Shown here one piece after another: positions 1 to 7,470 of a stretch of DNA of 64,000 nt (positions are counted from its first letter, which is position 1; every line of letters starts with the position of its first letter). Source of the stretch: Massilia sp. BSC265. GTDB taxonomy: Bacteria > Pseudomonadota > Gammaproteobacteria > Burkholderiales > Burkholderiaceae_D. A program made the position numbers and the translations under genes. The stretch covers positions 62,001-126,000 of the forward strand of contig NZ_JPXI01000034.1 in the NCBI RefSeq assembly GCF_000740675.1. Direction: 5' to 3'. The notes below the pieces were generated by a model. It made no database searches, was not told the DNA's origin, and was given only the letters and a program-made list of their open reading frames with translations.

Positions 1-1
1 G

Positions 2-841
2 ACGCTGGACCAGGCGCGCGCCGATTTCGTCTCCGCCAACAACAACCCGCAGGTATCCCAGTATGCGCCGCTCGAGTTCAAGCAGGCCAGCGACGCCCTC
101 GACCAGGCCAATGCCGCGGCCGCGCGCCGCGAAAGCCTGAACGACGTCGACCGCCTGGCCTACGTGGCCAAGCAGCGCATCGCCACTGCGGTGGAGGTTG
201 CCAGGGGGAAGGCGGCGGAAGCCGACATCGCGAACGCATCGCGCGAACGCGACCAGGTGCGCCTGGCGGCCCGTACTGCGGAAGCCGACCGCGCCAGGCG
301 CGAGGCCGAGGCCGCCCAGGCCCAGGCCGCCCAGGCGCAAGCCCAAGCCCAGGCTGCCCAGCAGCAAGCCGCTGCCGCCCAGCAGCAGAATGCCGCCCTG
401 GCCCAGCGCGCTGCGGTGCTGGAAGCGCTGCTGGTGGAGATGCAGGCCGTCAAGACCGAGCGCGGCTATGTCGTGACGATCGGCGACGTGCTGTTCGCCA
501 CCAACCAGGCGACCCTGACTTCGAGCGGGATGTCGACCTTGCGCAAACTGGCCGACGTCATGGCACAGAACCCGAACCGTACCGTGCTGGTCGAAGGGTT
601 TACGGATAGTACCGGCAGTGCCTCTTACAACCAGGAACTGTCGCAGCGTCGTGCCGAAGCCGTGGCATCGGCGCTGGGTACGATGGGCGTGCCGCGCGAC
701 CGTATCGCGATGCGCGCCTACGGCCAGGCCTTCCCGGTCGCCCCGAACGATACGGCGGTCAACCGCCAGCTCAACCGCCGTGTCGAGATCGTGCTGTCGA
801 ACGAGAACGCACAGATTCCGCCACGTACGGCCGGGCGTTGA
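2..841 (+). CDS. OmpA-family protein with DUF4398-like N-terminus (5' truncated)
   Basis: The reading frame is open from the window edge, so the true start lies upstream. The first ~60 visible residues are an Ala/Gln-rich helical segment like DUF4398 proteins. Next comes an almost perfect coiled coil of Ala, Gln, Glu and Arg (about codons 55-135). The C-terminal ~110 residues are an OmpA C-terminal domain, with VLVEGFTDSTG, the LSQRRAEAV helix and the NRQLNRRVEIV end motif. This domain binds peptidoglycan non-covalently in the periplasm. The family role is anchoring the outer membrane to the cell wall. It precedes a ferritin-like gene by 35 bp and may share its transcript. The domain call is firm; the physiological role is inferred. 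Confidence 0.85.
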   Translation, partial: TLDQARADFVSANNNPQVSQYAPLEFKQASDALDQANAAAARRESLNDVDRLAYVAKQRIATAVEVARGKAAEADIANASRERDQVRLAARTAEADRARREAEAAQAQAAQAQAQAQAAQQQAAAAQQQNAALAQRAAVLEALLVEMQAVKTERGYVVTIGDVLFATNQATLTSSGMSTLRKLADVMAQNPNRTVLVEGFTDSTGSASYNQELSQRRAEAVASALGTMGVPRDRIAMRAYGQAFPVAPNDTAVNRQLNRRVEIVLSNENAQIPPRTAGR

Positions 842-876
842 GCTGGTTCGTTGTAATAAGGTTCACGAGGTAACTT

Positions 877-1410
877 ATGGAAGAAACAAAACACCTGGCG
901 CATGGCTTCGACGTCGCGGCGATCCGCCGCGCGGCGGCCAACCTCGACGACGGCGCCGTCACCGAGGGCTACCAGGCCGACCGCGAGGCGGTCATCGCGA
1001 TGCTGAACGACGCGCTGGCCACCGAGCTGCTGTGCGTGCTGCGCTACAAGCGCCACTACTACACCGTGAGCGGCCCGAACACCGGCCACATCAAGGCCGA
1101 GTTCCTCGAGCACGCCCGGCAGGAGCAAGACCACGCCGACCGCATCGCCGAGCGCATCGTGCAGCTGAACGGATCGCCGAACTTCAACCCGGCCACGCTG
1201 ACCGCGCGCAGCCATGCCGAATACGACGATTCCGACGACGTACAGGCAATGATCCGCGCCGACCTGATCGCCGAGCGCGTGGCGATCGAATCGTATCGCC
1301 AGATGATCCAGGCGATCGGCGACAAGGACCCAACGACGAGCAAGATGCTCACCGACATCATGGCCGTCGAAGAAGAGCATGCCGACGACATGCGCGACCT
1401 GCTGGCGTGA
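877..1410 (+). CDS. Ferritin-like (bacterioferritin-type) protein
   Basis: A 177-residue all-helical protein. It shows the spaced carboxylate/histidine pattern of ferritin-like diiron proteins: ALATELLCVLRY (first helix Glu), EFLEHARQEQDHAD (Glu and His in the second helix), AERVAIESY in the third and MAVEEEHADDM in the fourth. The family stores iron or detoxifies iron and peroxide in the cytoplasm. The Met of the bacterioferritin haem site cannot be assigned by eye, so I do not call it Bfr. An AGGT-type site lies just upstream of the ATG. It sits at the head of a run of stress and envelope genes (DUF883, YqjE-like, YqjK-like) on the same strand. Confidence in the fold is high and in the exact substrate low. 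Confidence 0.8.
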   Translation: MEETKHLAHGFDVAAIRRAAANLDDGAVTEGYQADREAVIAMLNDALATELLCVLRYKRHYYTVSGPNTGHIKAEFLEHARQEQDHADRIAERIVQLNGSPNFNPATLTARSHAEYDDSDDVQAMIRADLIAERVAIESYRQMIQAIGDKDPTTSKMLTDIMAVEEEHADDMRDLLA

Positions 1411-1463
1411 GCCGGCTTGGATTTACTCACCATCATCACCCATCGATAACAATGGAGCAGACC

Positions 1464-1817
1464 ATGCTAGACACTACCCGCAGCAACTTCAAATCCCAGG
1501 CCCACGGCTACCAGTTCGACAGCAACGCATCCGACGCCTCGTCGGACATGAAGGCACTGGTGCGCGACGCCCAGTCGATGCTGACGGCCGCCGCCGCACT
1601 GACGGGCGACAAGGCCGAAGAGCTGCGCAGCCGCGGCATGGAGCTGCTCGACCGCGCGCTGGGCCGCGCCAGCCACTACCAGGGTCAAGCGATGGAAAAG
1701 GGCCGGGAACTGGCCCACGAAGCCGATGTCTACGTGAAGGACAACCCGTACCGTACGCTCGCGGTTGCCGCCGGTATCGGCGTGCTGCTGGGCGTCCTCC
1801 TGAGCCGTAAGCAATAA
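1464..1817 (+). CDS. DUF883 (YqjD/ElaB) family membrane-anchored ribosome-associated-type protein
   Basis: The protein has 117 residues. An amphipathic helix rich in Ala, Glu, Arg and Lys is followed by KDNPYRTLAVAAGIGVLLG and a short basic tail, the hallmark of YqjD/ElaB/YgaM proteins. In E. coli these have a C-terminal membrane anchor and bind stationary-phase ribosomes. The ATG at 1464 was chosen over an in-frame ATG at 1452 because GGAG (1454-1457) sits 6 nt before 1464. It is followed after 18 bp by a YqjE-like gene and then a YqjK-like gene, reproducing the yqjD-yqjE-yqjK order of enterobacteria. Family call secure; ribosome binding is inherited from the family, not shown here. Confidence 0.85.
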   Translation: MLDTTRSNFKSQAHGYQFDSNASDASSDMKALVRDAQSMLTAAAALTGDKAEELRSRGMELLDRALGRASHYQGQAMEKGRELAHEADVYVKDNPYRTLAVAAGIGVLLGVLLSRKQ

Positions 1818-1835
1818 GCGCCGCCGGGGACTGCC

Positions 1836-2222
1836 ATGCAAAAAGACGACGCCGTCGTGCATACCCCCGGCCTCATGGGCGGGATCTCCAGCCTCATGAA
1901 GAGCCTGTTCGGCCTGGTCGTATCGCGCCTGGAACTGGCCGCTCTCGAGCTTTCCGAGGTGCGCAACCACCTCATCGAGCTCGTGGCCCTGTTCGGCGCG
2001 GCCATCCTGGCGATCTGGTTCGCCATTGCCTACGGCACTGCGACGATCGTCGCGCTGGCGTGGGACGAAATGGGCTGGAAGATCCTGCTGATCCTGTTCG
2101 TCGTGTTCCTGGTCATCACGGGCGTACTGGTGGCGAAGGGCCTGGCACTGCTCAAGCAGGACAAGCTCTCCTTCCCGGCGACCATGAAGGAACTGAAGAA
2201 CGACCGCGACATGCTGCTCTAA
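1836..2222 (+). CDS. yqjE: YqjE-like phage-holin-family (holin superfamily III) inner membrane protein
   Basis: The protein has 128 residues. An N-terminal amphipathic segment is followed by two strongly hydrophobic helices (about residues 47-72 and 82-104) and a charged C-terminus ending KELKNDRDMLL. This matches the YqjE/holin-superfamily-III profile, which is chromosomal rather than phage-borne. The segment SRLELAALELSEVR is typical of the family. It is the middle gene of the yqjD/E/K-like trio, with 18 bp before it and 24 bp after it. Membership of a stress-induced envelope operon is inferred from gene order. Confidence 0.8.
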   Translation: MQKDDAVVHTPGLMGGISSLMKSLFGLVVSRLELAALELSEVRNHLIELVALFGAAILAIWFAIAYGTATIVALAWDEMGWKILLILFVVFLVITGVLVAKGLALLKQDKLSFPATMKELKNDRDMLL

Positions 2223-2246
2223 GCGGCGACACGAAGGAGGGGAAAC

Positions 2247-2633
2247 ATGCACAATCATGATGGAACGACCGGATTGGCCGGCCACAAGCACAGCCTTGAT
2301 CCGGTAGTGCGCAAGGAGGAATTATTGCGCGAGGGCGAATTCTTCCGCAGCAGCGTGGTGCACGCGCGGGCGCAAATCCGCCATGCGGCGCGCCCCGAGG
2401 TGATGCTGCACGGAGCAATCGACCAGGCTACCTGGGCCCTGCGCGCCCGCGCCGACGCCATGCTGAAGCCAACGGGCACCAGTGTGTCGGTGCTGATGCC
2501 TTACGGACTGGCGCTGTTCAATTTTATTCGCCAGCGCAATCTCGGCAAGCCTGCCGGCGCCGCCGCCATCCTGCTGGGTGTGGCGGGCTGGTACATGAAC
2601 AAGCGCCGTGCGCAACAGCAACAGCTGAGCTGA
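2247..2633 (+). CDS. YqjK-like small membrane protein
   Basis: The protein has 128 residues. A charged N-terminal half (RKEELLREGEFFRSSVVHAR) is followed by a hydrophobic segment (residues ~75-118, including LGKPAGAAAILLGVAGWYM) and a basic Gln-rich tail. An AAGGAGGGG ribosome site lies 8 nt upstream of the ATG. Position directly after a YqjE-like gene, plus size and topology, point to the YqjK-like family; sequence signal alone would be weak. A strong terminator follows at 2676-2711, so the trio probably ends here. Function unknown. Confidence 0.65.
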   Translation: MHNHDGTTGLAGHKHSLDPVVRKEELLREGEFFRSSVVHARAQIRHAARPEVMLHGAIDQATWALRARADAMLKPTGTSVSVLMPYGLALFNFIRQRNLGKPAGAAAILLGVAGWYMNKRRAQQQQLS

Positions 2634-2675
2634 TACGGCAAGACGAACACCTGACTGAATATGGTGGGGCTTGAG

Positions 2676-2711
2676 CGGCGTCGCAATCATTGATTGCACG
2701 CCGTTTTTTTT
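2676..2711 (+). terminator. Rho-independent terminator of the yqjDEK-like operon
   Basis: CGGCGT (2676-2681) pairs with ACGCCG (2698-2703), and GCAATC (2683-2688) with GATTGC (2692-2697), around a 3-nt loop with one bulge. An uninterrupted run of T follows at 2704-2711. It lies 43 bp after the YqjK-like stop. The remaining ~180 bp up to the next gene hold only a weak 8-bp inverted repeat (2828-2835 with 2853-2860). Confidence 0.85.
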
Positions 2712-2889
2712 GCCAGTATGGATGAGTCGCGAATGACTGCGGCTGTGCAACTGGCGTTTGCAGGGAATCGTGGGCATGGGCGGCCCTGCCGCGGGTATGC
2801 AAGGGGCGGCGCCAAGCGGAGGCGGGTTCGTACGGCCGGCGGACGATTGCTACCGTACGATGAAAGGCTGAATCGGCGATGCCGGCCGG

Positions 2890-3258
2890 TCAAGGTGTCT
2901 GTGCCGCTCCACCGATGCCCGCCTTGGCCTGCGCCATGTCGCGCTGGTAAGTCGCGCGCGCTTCCTGCATGCACGCGTTGCGCTCGGCTGCCGGTGCTCG
3001 CTTGCAGGCGTTCCTCGCTTCCTGCAGCGCCGCACCGATTTCCTTCTGCAGCGTGCGCAGCCGGGCCTGGCTTGTCGCGTCTTCGCGGTACCAGCGCGCC
3101 GGGTCGCCTTGGGCGATCTCGCGCGCCTGCTTGCTGGCGACGGCAGGGTCGACGAGGGCGTCGGTGCTGGTCTGGGTCGGGTTTTGGGCGTGGGCGAGCA
3201 GGGCGCTGCCGAGCAGGCAGGCACAGGCTCCGTGCAGTACGGTCGCAAGGGTACGCAT
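2890..3258 (-). CDS. Secreted protein with one C-x10-C helical unit (paralogue of the 4059 gene)
   Basis: The protein has 122 residues. A signal peptide runs to about residue 25 (MRTLATVLHG... LLAHAQ). The mature part is mostly helical and charged, with one unit EARNACKRAPAAERNACMQE in which two Cys are separated by ten residues. The protein at 4059-4607 carries three such units with the same A-C-x10-C-x2-EA context, so the two look like paralogues. Start chosen at 3258 because CCTCC (3263-3267, minus-strand GGAGG) sits just upstream. I do not recognise a named family. The Cys pair probably forms a disulfide-tied helical hairpin in the periplasm, which is inference. Confidence 0.6.
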   Translation of the reverse strand: MRTLATVLHGACACLLGSALLAHAQNPTQTSTDALVDPAVASKQAREIAQGDPARWYREDATSQARLRTLQKEIGAALQEARNACKRAPAAERNACMQEARATYQRDMAQAKAGIGGAAQTP

Positions 3259-3377
3259 GGTGTCCTCCAGGGATGTGGAAGAAGCGCTGCGACAAGAGCT
3301 GCCGCAGCAGCAGGGACGCCGGGCCGGGAGAAGCGGGCTGTCCGCCGCTTCTCGCCGGTCACGGCAGCCGGAGGCGA

Positions 3378-3842
3378 TCAATAACGGTAGACGCGACCGT
3401 CGACGATGCGCACGCGGTTGCCCACGCGCAGGTCGTACACGCTGTCCTGGGTCACCGTGCGGTACTCGCCATTATCCATGCGAACGTTGACCTGGTACAT
3501 CTCGGCGCCACCGGCCTGGCGGTTGCGTTCGACGTTGTTGCCGATCGCCGCGCCGGCGACACCACCGGCGACGGTCGCCGCGGTGCGGCCGCTGCCGCTG
3601 CCGACCTGGTTGCCGGCCAGCGCGCCGACCACGCCGCCCAGGATGGCGCCGGCGCCGCTGGTGCGGTTGCCGCCGTCGACCACCTGGATCGACTCGATCG
3701 TGCCATAGCCCATCGATACATTGTTGTAGCCGCTGTTATAGCCGCTATTGGACGCGTACGGATCCGACGAGGTACTGGCGCAGCCAGTAAGGAGGGCGGT
3801 AGACGCCAGCACGGCAGCAGCAAGGGTACGGGTTGCTTTCAT
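3378..3842 (-). CDS. Glycine-zipper 2TM outer-membrane lipoprotein (SlyB/PcpY-like)
   Basis: The protein has 154 residues. The N-terminus is a lipoprotein signal with lipobox LLTGC (Cys at ~21). A Ser/Asn/Gly/Tyr-rich linker follows. The glycine zipper AGAILGGVVGALAGNQVGSG...GGVAGAAIGNNVERNRQ (residues ~62-110) forms two short membrane helices. The C-terminal domain has a strand pattern (YQVNVRMDNGEYRTVTQD...RVRIVDGRVYRY) as in SlyB/PcpY proteins. These are outer-membrane lipoproteins linked to envelope stability and often induced by envelope stress. A GGAGAACA site precedes the ATG. It is single and divergent from the 4059 gene, with 216 bp between them. Confidence 0.85.
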   Translation of the reverse strand: MKATRTLAAAVLASTALLTGCASTSSDPYASNSGYNSGYNNVSMGYGTIESIQVVDGGNRTSGAGAILGGVVGALAGNQVGSGSGRTAATVAGGVAGAAIGNNVERNRQAGGAEMYQVNVRMDNGEYRTVTQDSVYDLRVGNRVRIVDGRVYRY

Positions 3843-3982
3843 GTTGTTCTCCTGACAAAAGTATGACTCCAGAATAATCACTGCCGTGCAAGGGGTCTGT
3901 GCGTTGCCTAACCGTCCTTGCCTAGCATATTCAACCGCGAGTTCGATCCATTTACAGATGAGTTGTTGCAGGAGGCTTGCTG

Positions 3983-3998
3983 TGTTCGGCACCGAACA
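3983..3998. promoter_or_regulatory. Inverted repeat upstream of the C-x10-C protein gene
   Basis: TGTTCGG-CA-CCGAACA, a perfect 7-bp repeat with a 2-bp centre. It lies in the 216-bp divergent intergenic region, 61 bp before the ATG at 4059 and 141 bp from the lipoprotein start at 3842. The symmetry suits a dimeric repressor or activator. No regulator gene adjoins it, so the partner is unknown. Confidence 0.4.
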
Positions 3999-4058
3999 GA
4001 AACCACGACAGCTGACGTGTAAAACGTCATTAGCGTGTTGACAAATGGAGAATAAAAA

Positions 4059-4607
4059 ATGAAAACATCCCATGCATTCCTGCTCATCGGCGCCGCGCTC
4101 GCCTGGGCTGGTTCGGCGCGGGCGCAAGCCATGCCGGACCCGAAGACGGCCTATGAACAGGCCAAGGCCACGGCCGAAGCGAACTACAAGGCGGCCCGTG
4201 CCCGCTGCGGCCAGATCGCCGGCAATCCGCATGACCTGTGCATGGCCGAAGCCCGTGCCGCACGCGTGCGGGTCGAGGAAGAAGCCGAGGCCGCGTACAA
4301 GAACACCCTGTCGGCCTATACCGCGGCCCGCATGCGCATCGCGTCGGCCAACTACGACCGCGACAAGGTGCGCTGCGCCGCCGTCACCGGCAACGACCGC
4401 GACGTCTGCCTGGAGCAGGCCAAGGCGACCCTGGTCGCAGCGCAGGCCGATGCCAAGGCCGACCGCAAGGCCATCGAGGCGCGCCAGGATGCGCGCGAAG
4501 ACAAGCTTGCCGCGGAATACCGCGTCGCCATCGAGAAATGCGACGCCTATGCCGGCGCCGTCAAGGACCAGTGCGTCACCGCCGCCAAGACCGCGTTCGG
4601 AAAATGA
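4059..4607 (+). CDS. Periplasmic protein with three C-x10-C helical repeats
   Basis: The protein has 182 residues with a clear signal peptide (cleavage after ~SARAQA). The mature chain is Ala/Lys/Glu-rich helix broken by three units: RARCGQIAGNPHDLCMAEA, KVRCAAVTGNDRDVCLEQA and IEKCDAYAGAVKDQCVTAA. Each has two Cys exactly ten residues apart, an acidic residue before the second Cys and Ala/Lys-rich helix after it. The smaller protein at 2890-3258 carries one such unit. I know no named domain for this pattern. A periplasmic, disulfide-stapled coiled coil is the simplest reading. A BON lipoprotein gene follows after 99 bp. Real gene with high confidence; function unknown. Confidence 0.65.
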   Translation: MKTSHAFLLIGAALAWAGSARAQAMPDPKTAYEQAKATAEANYKAARARCGQIAGNPHDLCMAEARAARVRVEEEAEAAYKNTLSAYTAARMRIASANYDRDKVRCAAVTGNDRDVCLEQAKATLVAAQADAKADRKAIEARQDAREDKLAAEYRVAIEKCDAYAGAVKDQCVTAAKTAFGK

Positions 4608-4608
4608 C

Positions 4609-4632
4609 GCGGTACCGGCTTGCCGGTACCGC
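4609..4632 (+). terminator. Stem-loop after the C-x10-C gene
   Basis: GCGGTACCGGC (4609-4619) and GCCGGTACCGC (4622-4632) are perfect inverted copies around TT, starting 2 bp after the stop codon. No T tract follows at once, so it may be a transcript-end stabiliser or partial terminator rather than a full intrinsic terminator. Confidence 0.45.
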
Positions 4633-4706
4633 CCACTTGCCCGCATGGGCTTTGTCTGTAGTTCGACCACCATCGTTTTTTCGCAGTTTTATTCTAAGGA
4701 GCTATC

Positions 4707-5021
4707 ATGAAAATCGCACAACGCCTCGTCACCGCCGCCTTCACCGCCGCTGTCGCCATCACCGCCGTCGGCTGCTCGTCGAACCCGACCTCGAAAACCG
4801 CTGGCGAGTACGTCGATGACGCCGTGATCACCACCAAGGTCAAGGCAGCGTTCGCAGCCGACCCGACCGTCAAGGCGACCGAAGTGAACGTGGAAACCTA
4901 CAAGGGCGACGTCCAGCTGTCGGGCTTCGTGGCCGAACCGCGCGACGCGCAGCGCGCCGTCGAAATCGCGCGCGGCGTACAAGGTGTAACCTCTGTGAAG
5001 AACGACATCCGCGTCAAGTAA
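4707..5021 (+). CDS. BON-domain lipoprotein (OsmY/YraP-like)
   Basis: The protein has 104 residues. A lipoprotein signal ends in ITAVGC (lipobox Cys ~23). A single BON domain follows (residues ~35-104): DDAVITTKVKAAFAAD, VNVETYKGDVQLSGFV, RAVEIARGVQGVTSVKNDIRVK. BON domains bind phospholipid interfaces and occur in osmotic-stress and outer-membrane integrity proteins. An AAGGAG site lies 6 nt before the ATG. Its position among glycine-zipper, ferritin-like and YqjE-like genes suggests an envelope-stress role, which is inference. The domain is certain. Confidence 0.9.
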   Translation: MKIAQRLVTAAFTAAVAITAVGCSSNPTSKTAGEYVDDAVITTKVKAAFAADPTVKATEVNVETYKGDVQLSGFVAEPRDAQRAVEIARGVQGVTSVKNDIRVK

Positions 5022-5065
5022 TCCCAGCGCCGGGGCGGCCCGGCTCCATTGTCAAGGCACGATCC

Positions 5066-6358
5066 ATGCAGCTCGCACCATCCGAACCTGTCGAACCAGC
5101 TGCAGATCCGGTTGCCCCCGCTGCAAACGCGCCCGATAATGCCGCCCCGGCGACGCCGGCCCCACCTTCATCCGGTGCGGGACACGGCGCCGAGCCCGGC
5201 CCTGCAGGCGACGAGCTCACGTTGCACGTGGGCGGCCTGCGGCTGCCGACTCATGTGAACGCCCGCGGGCTCTCGCTCGGCATCCTTGCCACCATCGCCA
5301 CCCTGTTCGCGCTCCAGTGGGCGCAGAAATTCTTCGTGCCGCTCCTGCTCGGCATCTTCATCGCTTATACCCTCAACCCCGTCGTGCGCTGGCTCGAGCG
5401 CTGGCACGTCAAGCGCGTCATCGGCGCGACCCTGGTCACCGCACTCATCATGGGGGCGCTCGGCGGCACCCTGTACCGCCTGCAGGGCGAATTCTTCAAC
5501 ATCATCGACGAGCTGCCGTCCCTGACGACCAAGGTCACGAAGATCCTGACCAACAGCACAGGCCAGCGTTCGACCATCCAGCAGGTGCAGGCCGCCGCCG
5601 CCGAGATCGAGCGCGCCGCCTCCAGCGCCACCGGCGGCGACGAGCGCCGTGCGATCCAGAAACGCACCCAATCGGTACCACCGGTGCCGGCGGCCGGGGG
5701 CGGCAGCAGCATCCGTGTGATGGACTGGGTGCTGGCCGGCTCTGTCGGCCTGGCGACCTTTCTGTCGCAGGCCACCATGGTGGTGTTCCTGGTGTTCTTC
5801 CTGCTGCTCGCGGGCGACACCTTCAAGCGCAAGCTGGTCAAGCTCACCGGCCCTTCGCTGACACGGAAAAAAGTCACCGTCCACATCCTGGACGACATGA
5901 ACAACGCGATCCAGATGTACATGTTCATGCTGCTGGTGACGAACGTGCTGCTGGCGCTGCTGACCTGGGCGGCGCTGCGCGCCATCGGCCTCGAGAATGC
6001 CGGCGCCTGGGCGGCCTTTGCCGGGGTCGCCCATGTCGTCCCTTACTTCGGCCCGCTCCTGATCACCATCGCGACGGGCGCCGTGGCTTTCTTTCAATTC
6101 GAGTCGCTGCGTATGGTCATTCTCGTGGCCGGTGCTTCGCTCGGCATTGCAACCTTGGTCGGCATGGTTGTTGCAACCTGGATGACCGGCAAGATCGCCA
6201 AGATGAACCCGGCGGCCGTGTTCGTGAGCCTGCTGTTCTGGGGCTGGCTGTGGGGAATGTGGGGATTATTGCTCGGCGTGCCCGTCGTGATGGTGCTGAA
6301 GGTGGTGGCCGATCGGGTCGAAGGAATGGAAGTCGTGGCAGAGTTGCTGGGCGAGTAA
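5066..6358 (+). CDS. AI-2E family transporter (PerM/TqsA family permease)
   Basis: The protein has 430 residues. A 60-residue Pro/Ala-rich cytosolic leader is followed by the AI-2E fold: paired helices (LSLGILATIATLFALQWAQKFFVPLLLGIFIAYTL), a long amphipathic middle region (FNIIDELPSLTTKVTKILTN...) and four to five C-terminal helices including HVVPYFGPLLITIATGAV and GMVVATWMTGKI. The family includes TqsA (autoinducer-2 export) and Na+/H+ or metabolite exporters, so the substrate cannot be read. The Pro/Ala leader is longer than usual. It ends at a hairpin shared with the convergent BrkB-like gene. Confidence 0.85.
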   Translation: MQLAPSEPVEPAADPVAPAANAPDNAAPATPAPPSSGAGHGAEPGPAGDELTLHVGGLRLPTHVNARGLSLGILATIATLFALQWAQKFFVPLLLGIFIAYTLNPVVRWLERWHVKRVIGATLVTALIMGALGGTLYRLQGEFFNIIDELPSLTTKVTKILTNSTGQRSTIQQVQAAAAEIERAASSATGGDERRAIQKRTQSVPPVPAAGGGSSIRVMDWVLAGSVGLATFLSQATMVVFLVFFLLLAGDTFKRKLVKLTGPSLTRKKVTVHILDDMNNAIQMYMFMLLVTNVLLALLTWAALRAIGLENAGAWAAFAGVAHVVPYFGPLLITIATGAVAFFQFESLRMVILVAGASLGIATLVGMVVATWMTGKIAKMNPAAVFVSLLFWGWLWGMWGLLLGVPVVMVLKVVADRVEGMEVVAELLGE

Positions 6359-6370
6359 GCTCTTCCTGTG

Positions 6371-6392
6371 GGTGGCCGGCAAACCGGCCACC
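6371..6392. terminator. Hairpin between convergent genes
   Basis: GGTGGCCGG (6371-6379) pairs perfectly with CCGGCCACC (6384-6392) around CAAA, in the 47-bp gap between the AI-2E stop and the BrkB-family stop. It has no T tract on either strand, so it may act as a weak bidirectional terminator. Confidence 0.5.
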
Positions 6393-6405
6393 TGCCAAAC
6401 CCAAT

Positions 6406-7356
6406 TCAGACGGCGCGGCCGTCTTTCCAGGTCGCCGTCGGTTCCGGTGGCTCTGCCTTATTCTTGTCCCCGGTCTCATGCGCCGGCTTGTGCTTCAAGC
6501 TGCCCATCTTGAGCGCATACTGACGCGCGAACTCGGCGCCCAGGAAGAAAATCTGCGCCGAATAATACACCCAGAGCAGCAGGGCGATCAGCGAGCCGGC
6601 GGCGCCGAAGCTGTCCGTGGTGCCGCTGTTGCCGATATAGAGGCCGATGCCGAATTTGCCGAGCGTGAACATCGCGGCCGTGCCCAGTGCGCCGATCGTG
6701 ACGTCGTGCCAGGACAGCGTGATTCGCGGCAGCAGTTTATAGATCACGCCGAACAGGGTGGCGATTACCAGGAAACTCACGGCCGAGGCGACCCAGCGCA
6801 TGATAACGGCGGCCTCTTGCCACATGCCGCCAATGTAGGACTCGACCACGGCCAGTGCCGCGCTGACGACCAACGAGACCATCAGCAGGAAGCCCAGCAC
6901 CAGGATCAGGCCGAAGGAGAGCAGGCGGGTGCGCACCAGGTTCCAGAAGCCGGCATCCTTCGGTGGCGGAACGTCCCAGATCTCGTCCAGGCTGTCCTTC
7001 AACTCGGAGAAAACGGTGGTCGCGCCGACGATCAGCAGCACGAAGGCGACGATGGTGGCGAAGAATCCGCTCTCCTTGTTCTGCGCGCCGGCCAGGATGG
7101 CCTGGATGGTTTGGGCGCCCTGCGGGCCCACGAGGCCGCGCAGCTGGGCCAACAATTGTCCCTGGGCCGCTTCCGCGCCATAGAAGAAACCGGCGATGGC
7201 GATCACCAGCACCAGCACCGGCGCCAGCGAGAACAAGGTATAGAAGGCCAGTGCCGCGCCCTTGCTGGAGGCGCGATGATCGAGCCATTCCATTACCGCG
7301 CAGCGCATCACCTGGATCAGTTCACGCGAATACGGCAGCCATTTTTTGATAGCCAT
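6406..7356 (-). CDS. YihY/BrkB family inner membrane protein
   Basis: The protein has 316 residues with six hydrophobic helices. Family signatures visible include ASSKGAALAFYTLFSLAPVLVLVIAIAGFFYG near residue 35, VVFSELKDSLDEIWDVP, and the C-terminal GSLIALLLWVYYSAQIFFLGAEFARQYA. The family was once thought to be RNase BN and is now a YihY/BrkB membrane family of uncertain transport role. The start is set at 7356 because CCTCC (GGAGG on the minus strand) lies at 7361-7365; a longer in-frame start at 7413 lacks a site. The C-terminal tail is charged and poorly conserved. Confidence 0.85.
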   Translation of the reverse strand: MAIKKWLPYSRELIQVMRCAVMEWLDHRASSKGAALAFYTLFSLAPVLVLVIAIAGFFYGAEAAQGQLLAQLRGLVGPQGAQTIQAILAGAQNKESGFFATIVAFVLLIVGATTVFSELKDSLDEIWDVPPPKDAGFWNLVRTRLLSFGLILVLGFLLMVSLVVSAALAVVESYIGGMWQEAAVIMRWVASAVSFLVIATLFGVIYKLLPRITLSWHDVTIGALGTAAMFTLGKFGIGLYIGNSGTTDSFGAAGSLIALLLWVYYSAQIFFLGAEFARQYALKMGSLKHKPAHETGDKNKAEPPEPTATWKDGRAV

Positions 7357-7373
7357 GATTCCTCCAATTGAAA

Positions 7374-7391
7374 AGGGGGCCGCAGCCCCCT
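7374..7391 (-). terminator. Terminator after ompA
   Basis: Read on the minus strand: AGGGGGC, a 4-nt loop, GCCCCCT, then TTTC. It sits 80 bp beyond the ompA stop and just before the YihY/BrkB gene, separating the two transcription units. Confidence 0.6.
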
Positions 7392-7470
7392 CGGATCTTA
7401 CGGTGGCGTTCATGCCAGGCCATCCTGCCGTGCGAGACGCAGGGCGCGGCCGGGCATGCGCTGCTGCCGC

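Noticed and set aside
1836..2222. Holin-family protein considered as evidence of a prophage.
   Set aside because: It is YqjE-like, between DUF883 and YqjK-like genes; no other phage gene is near.
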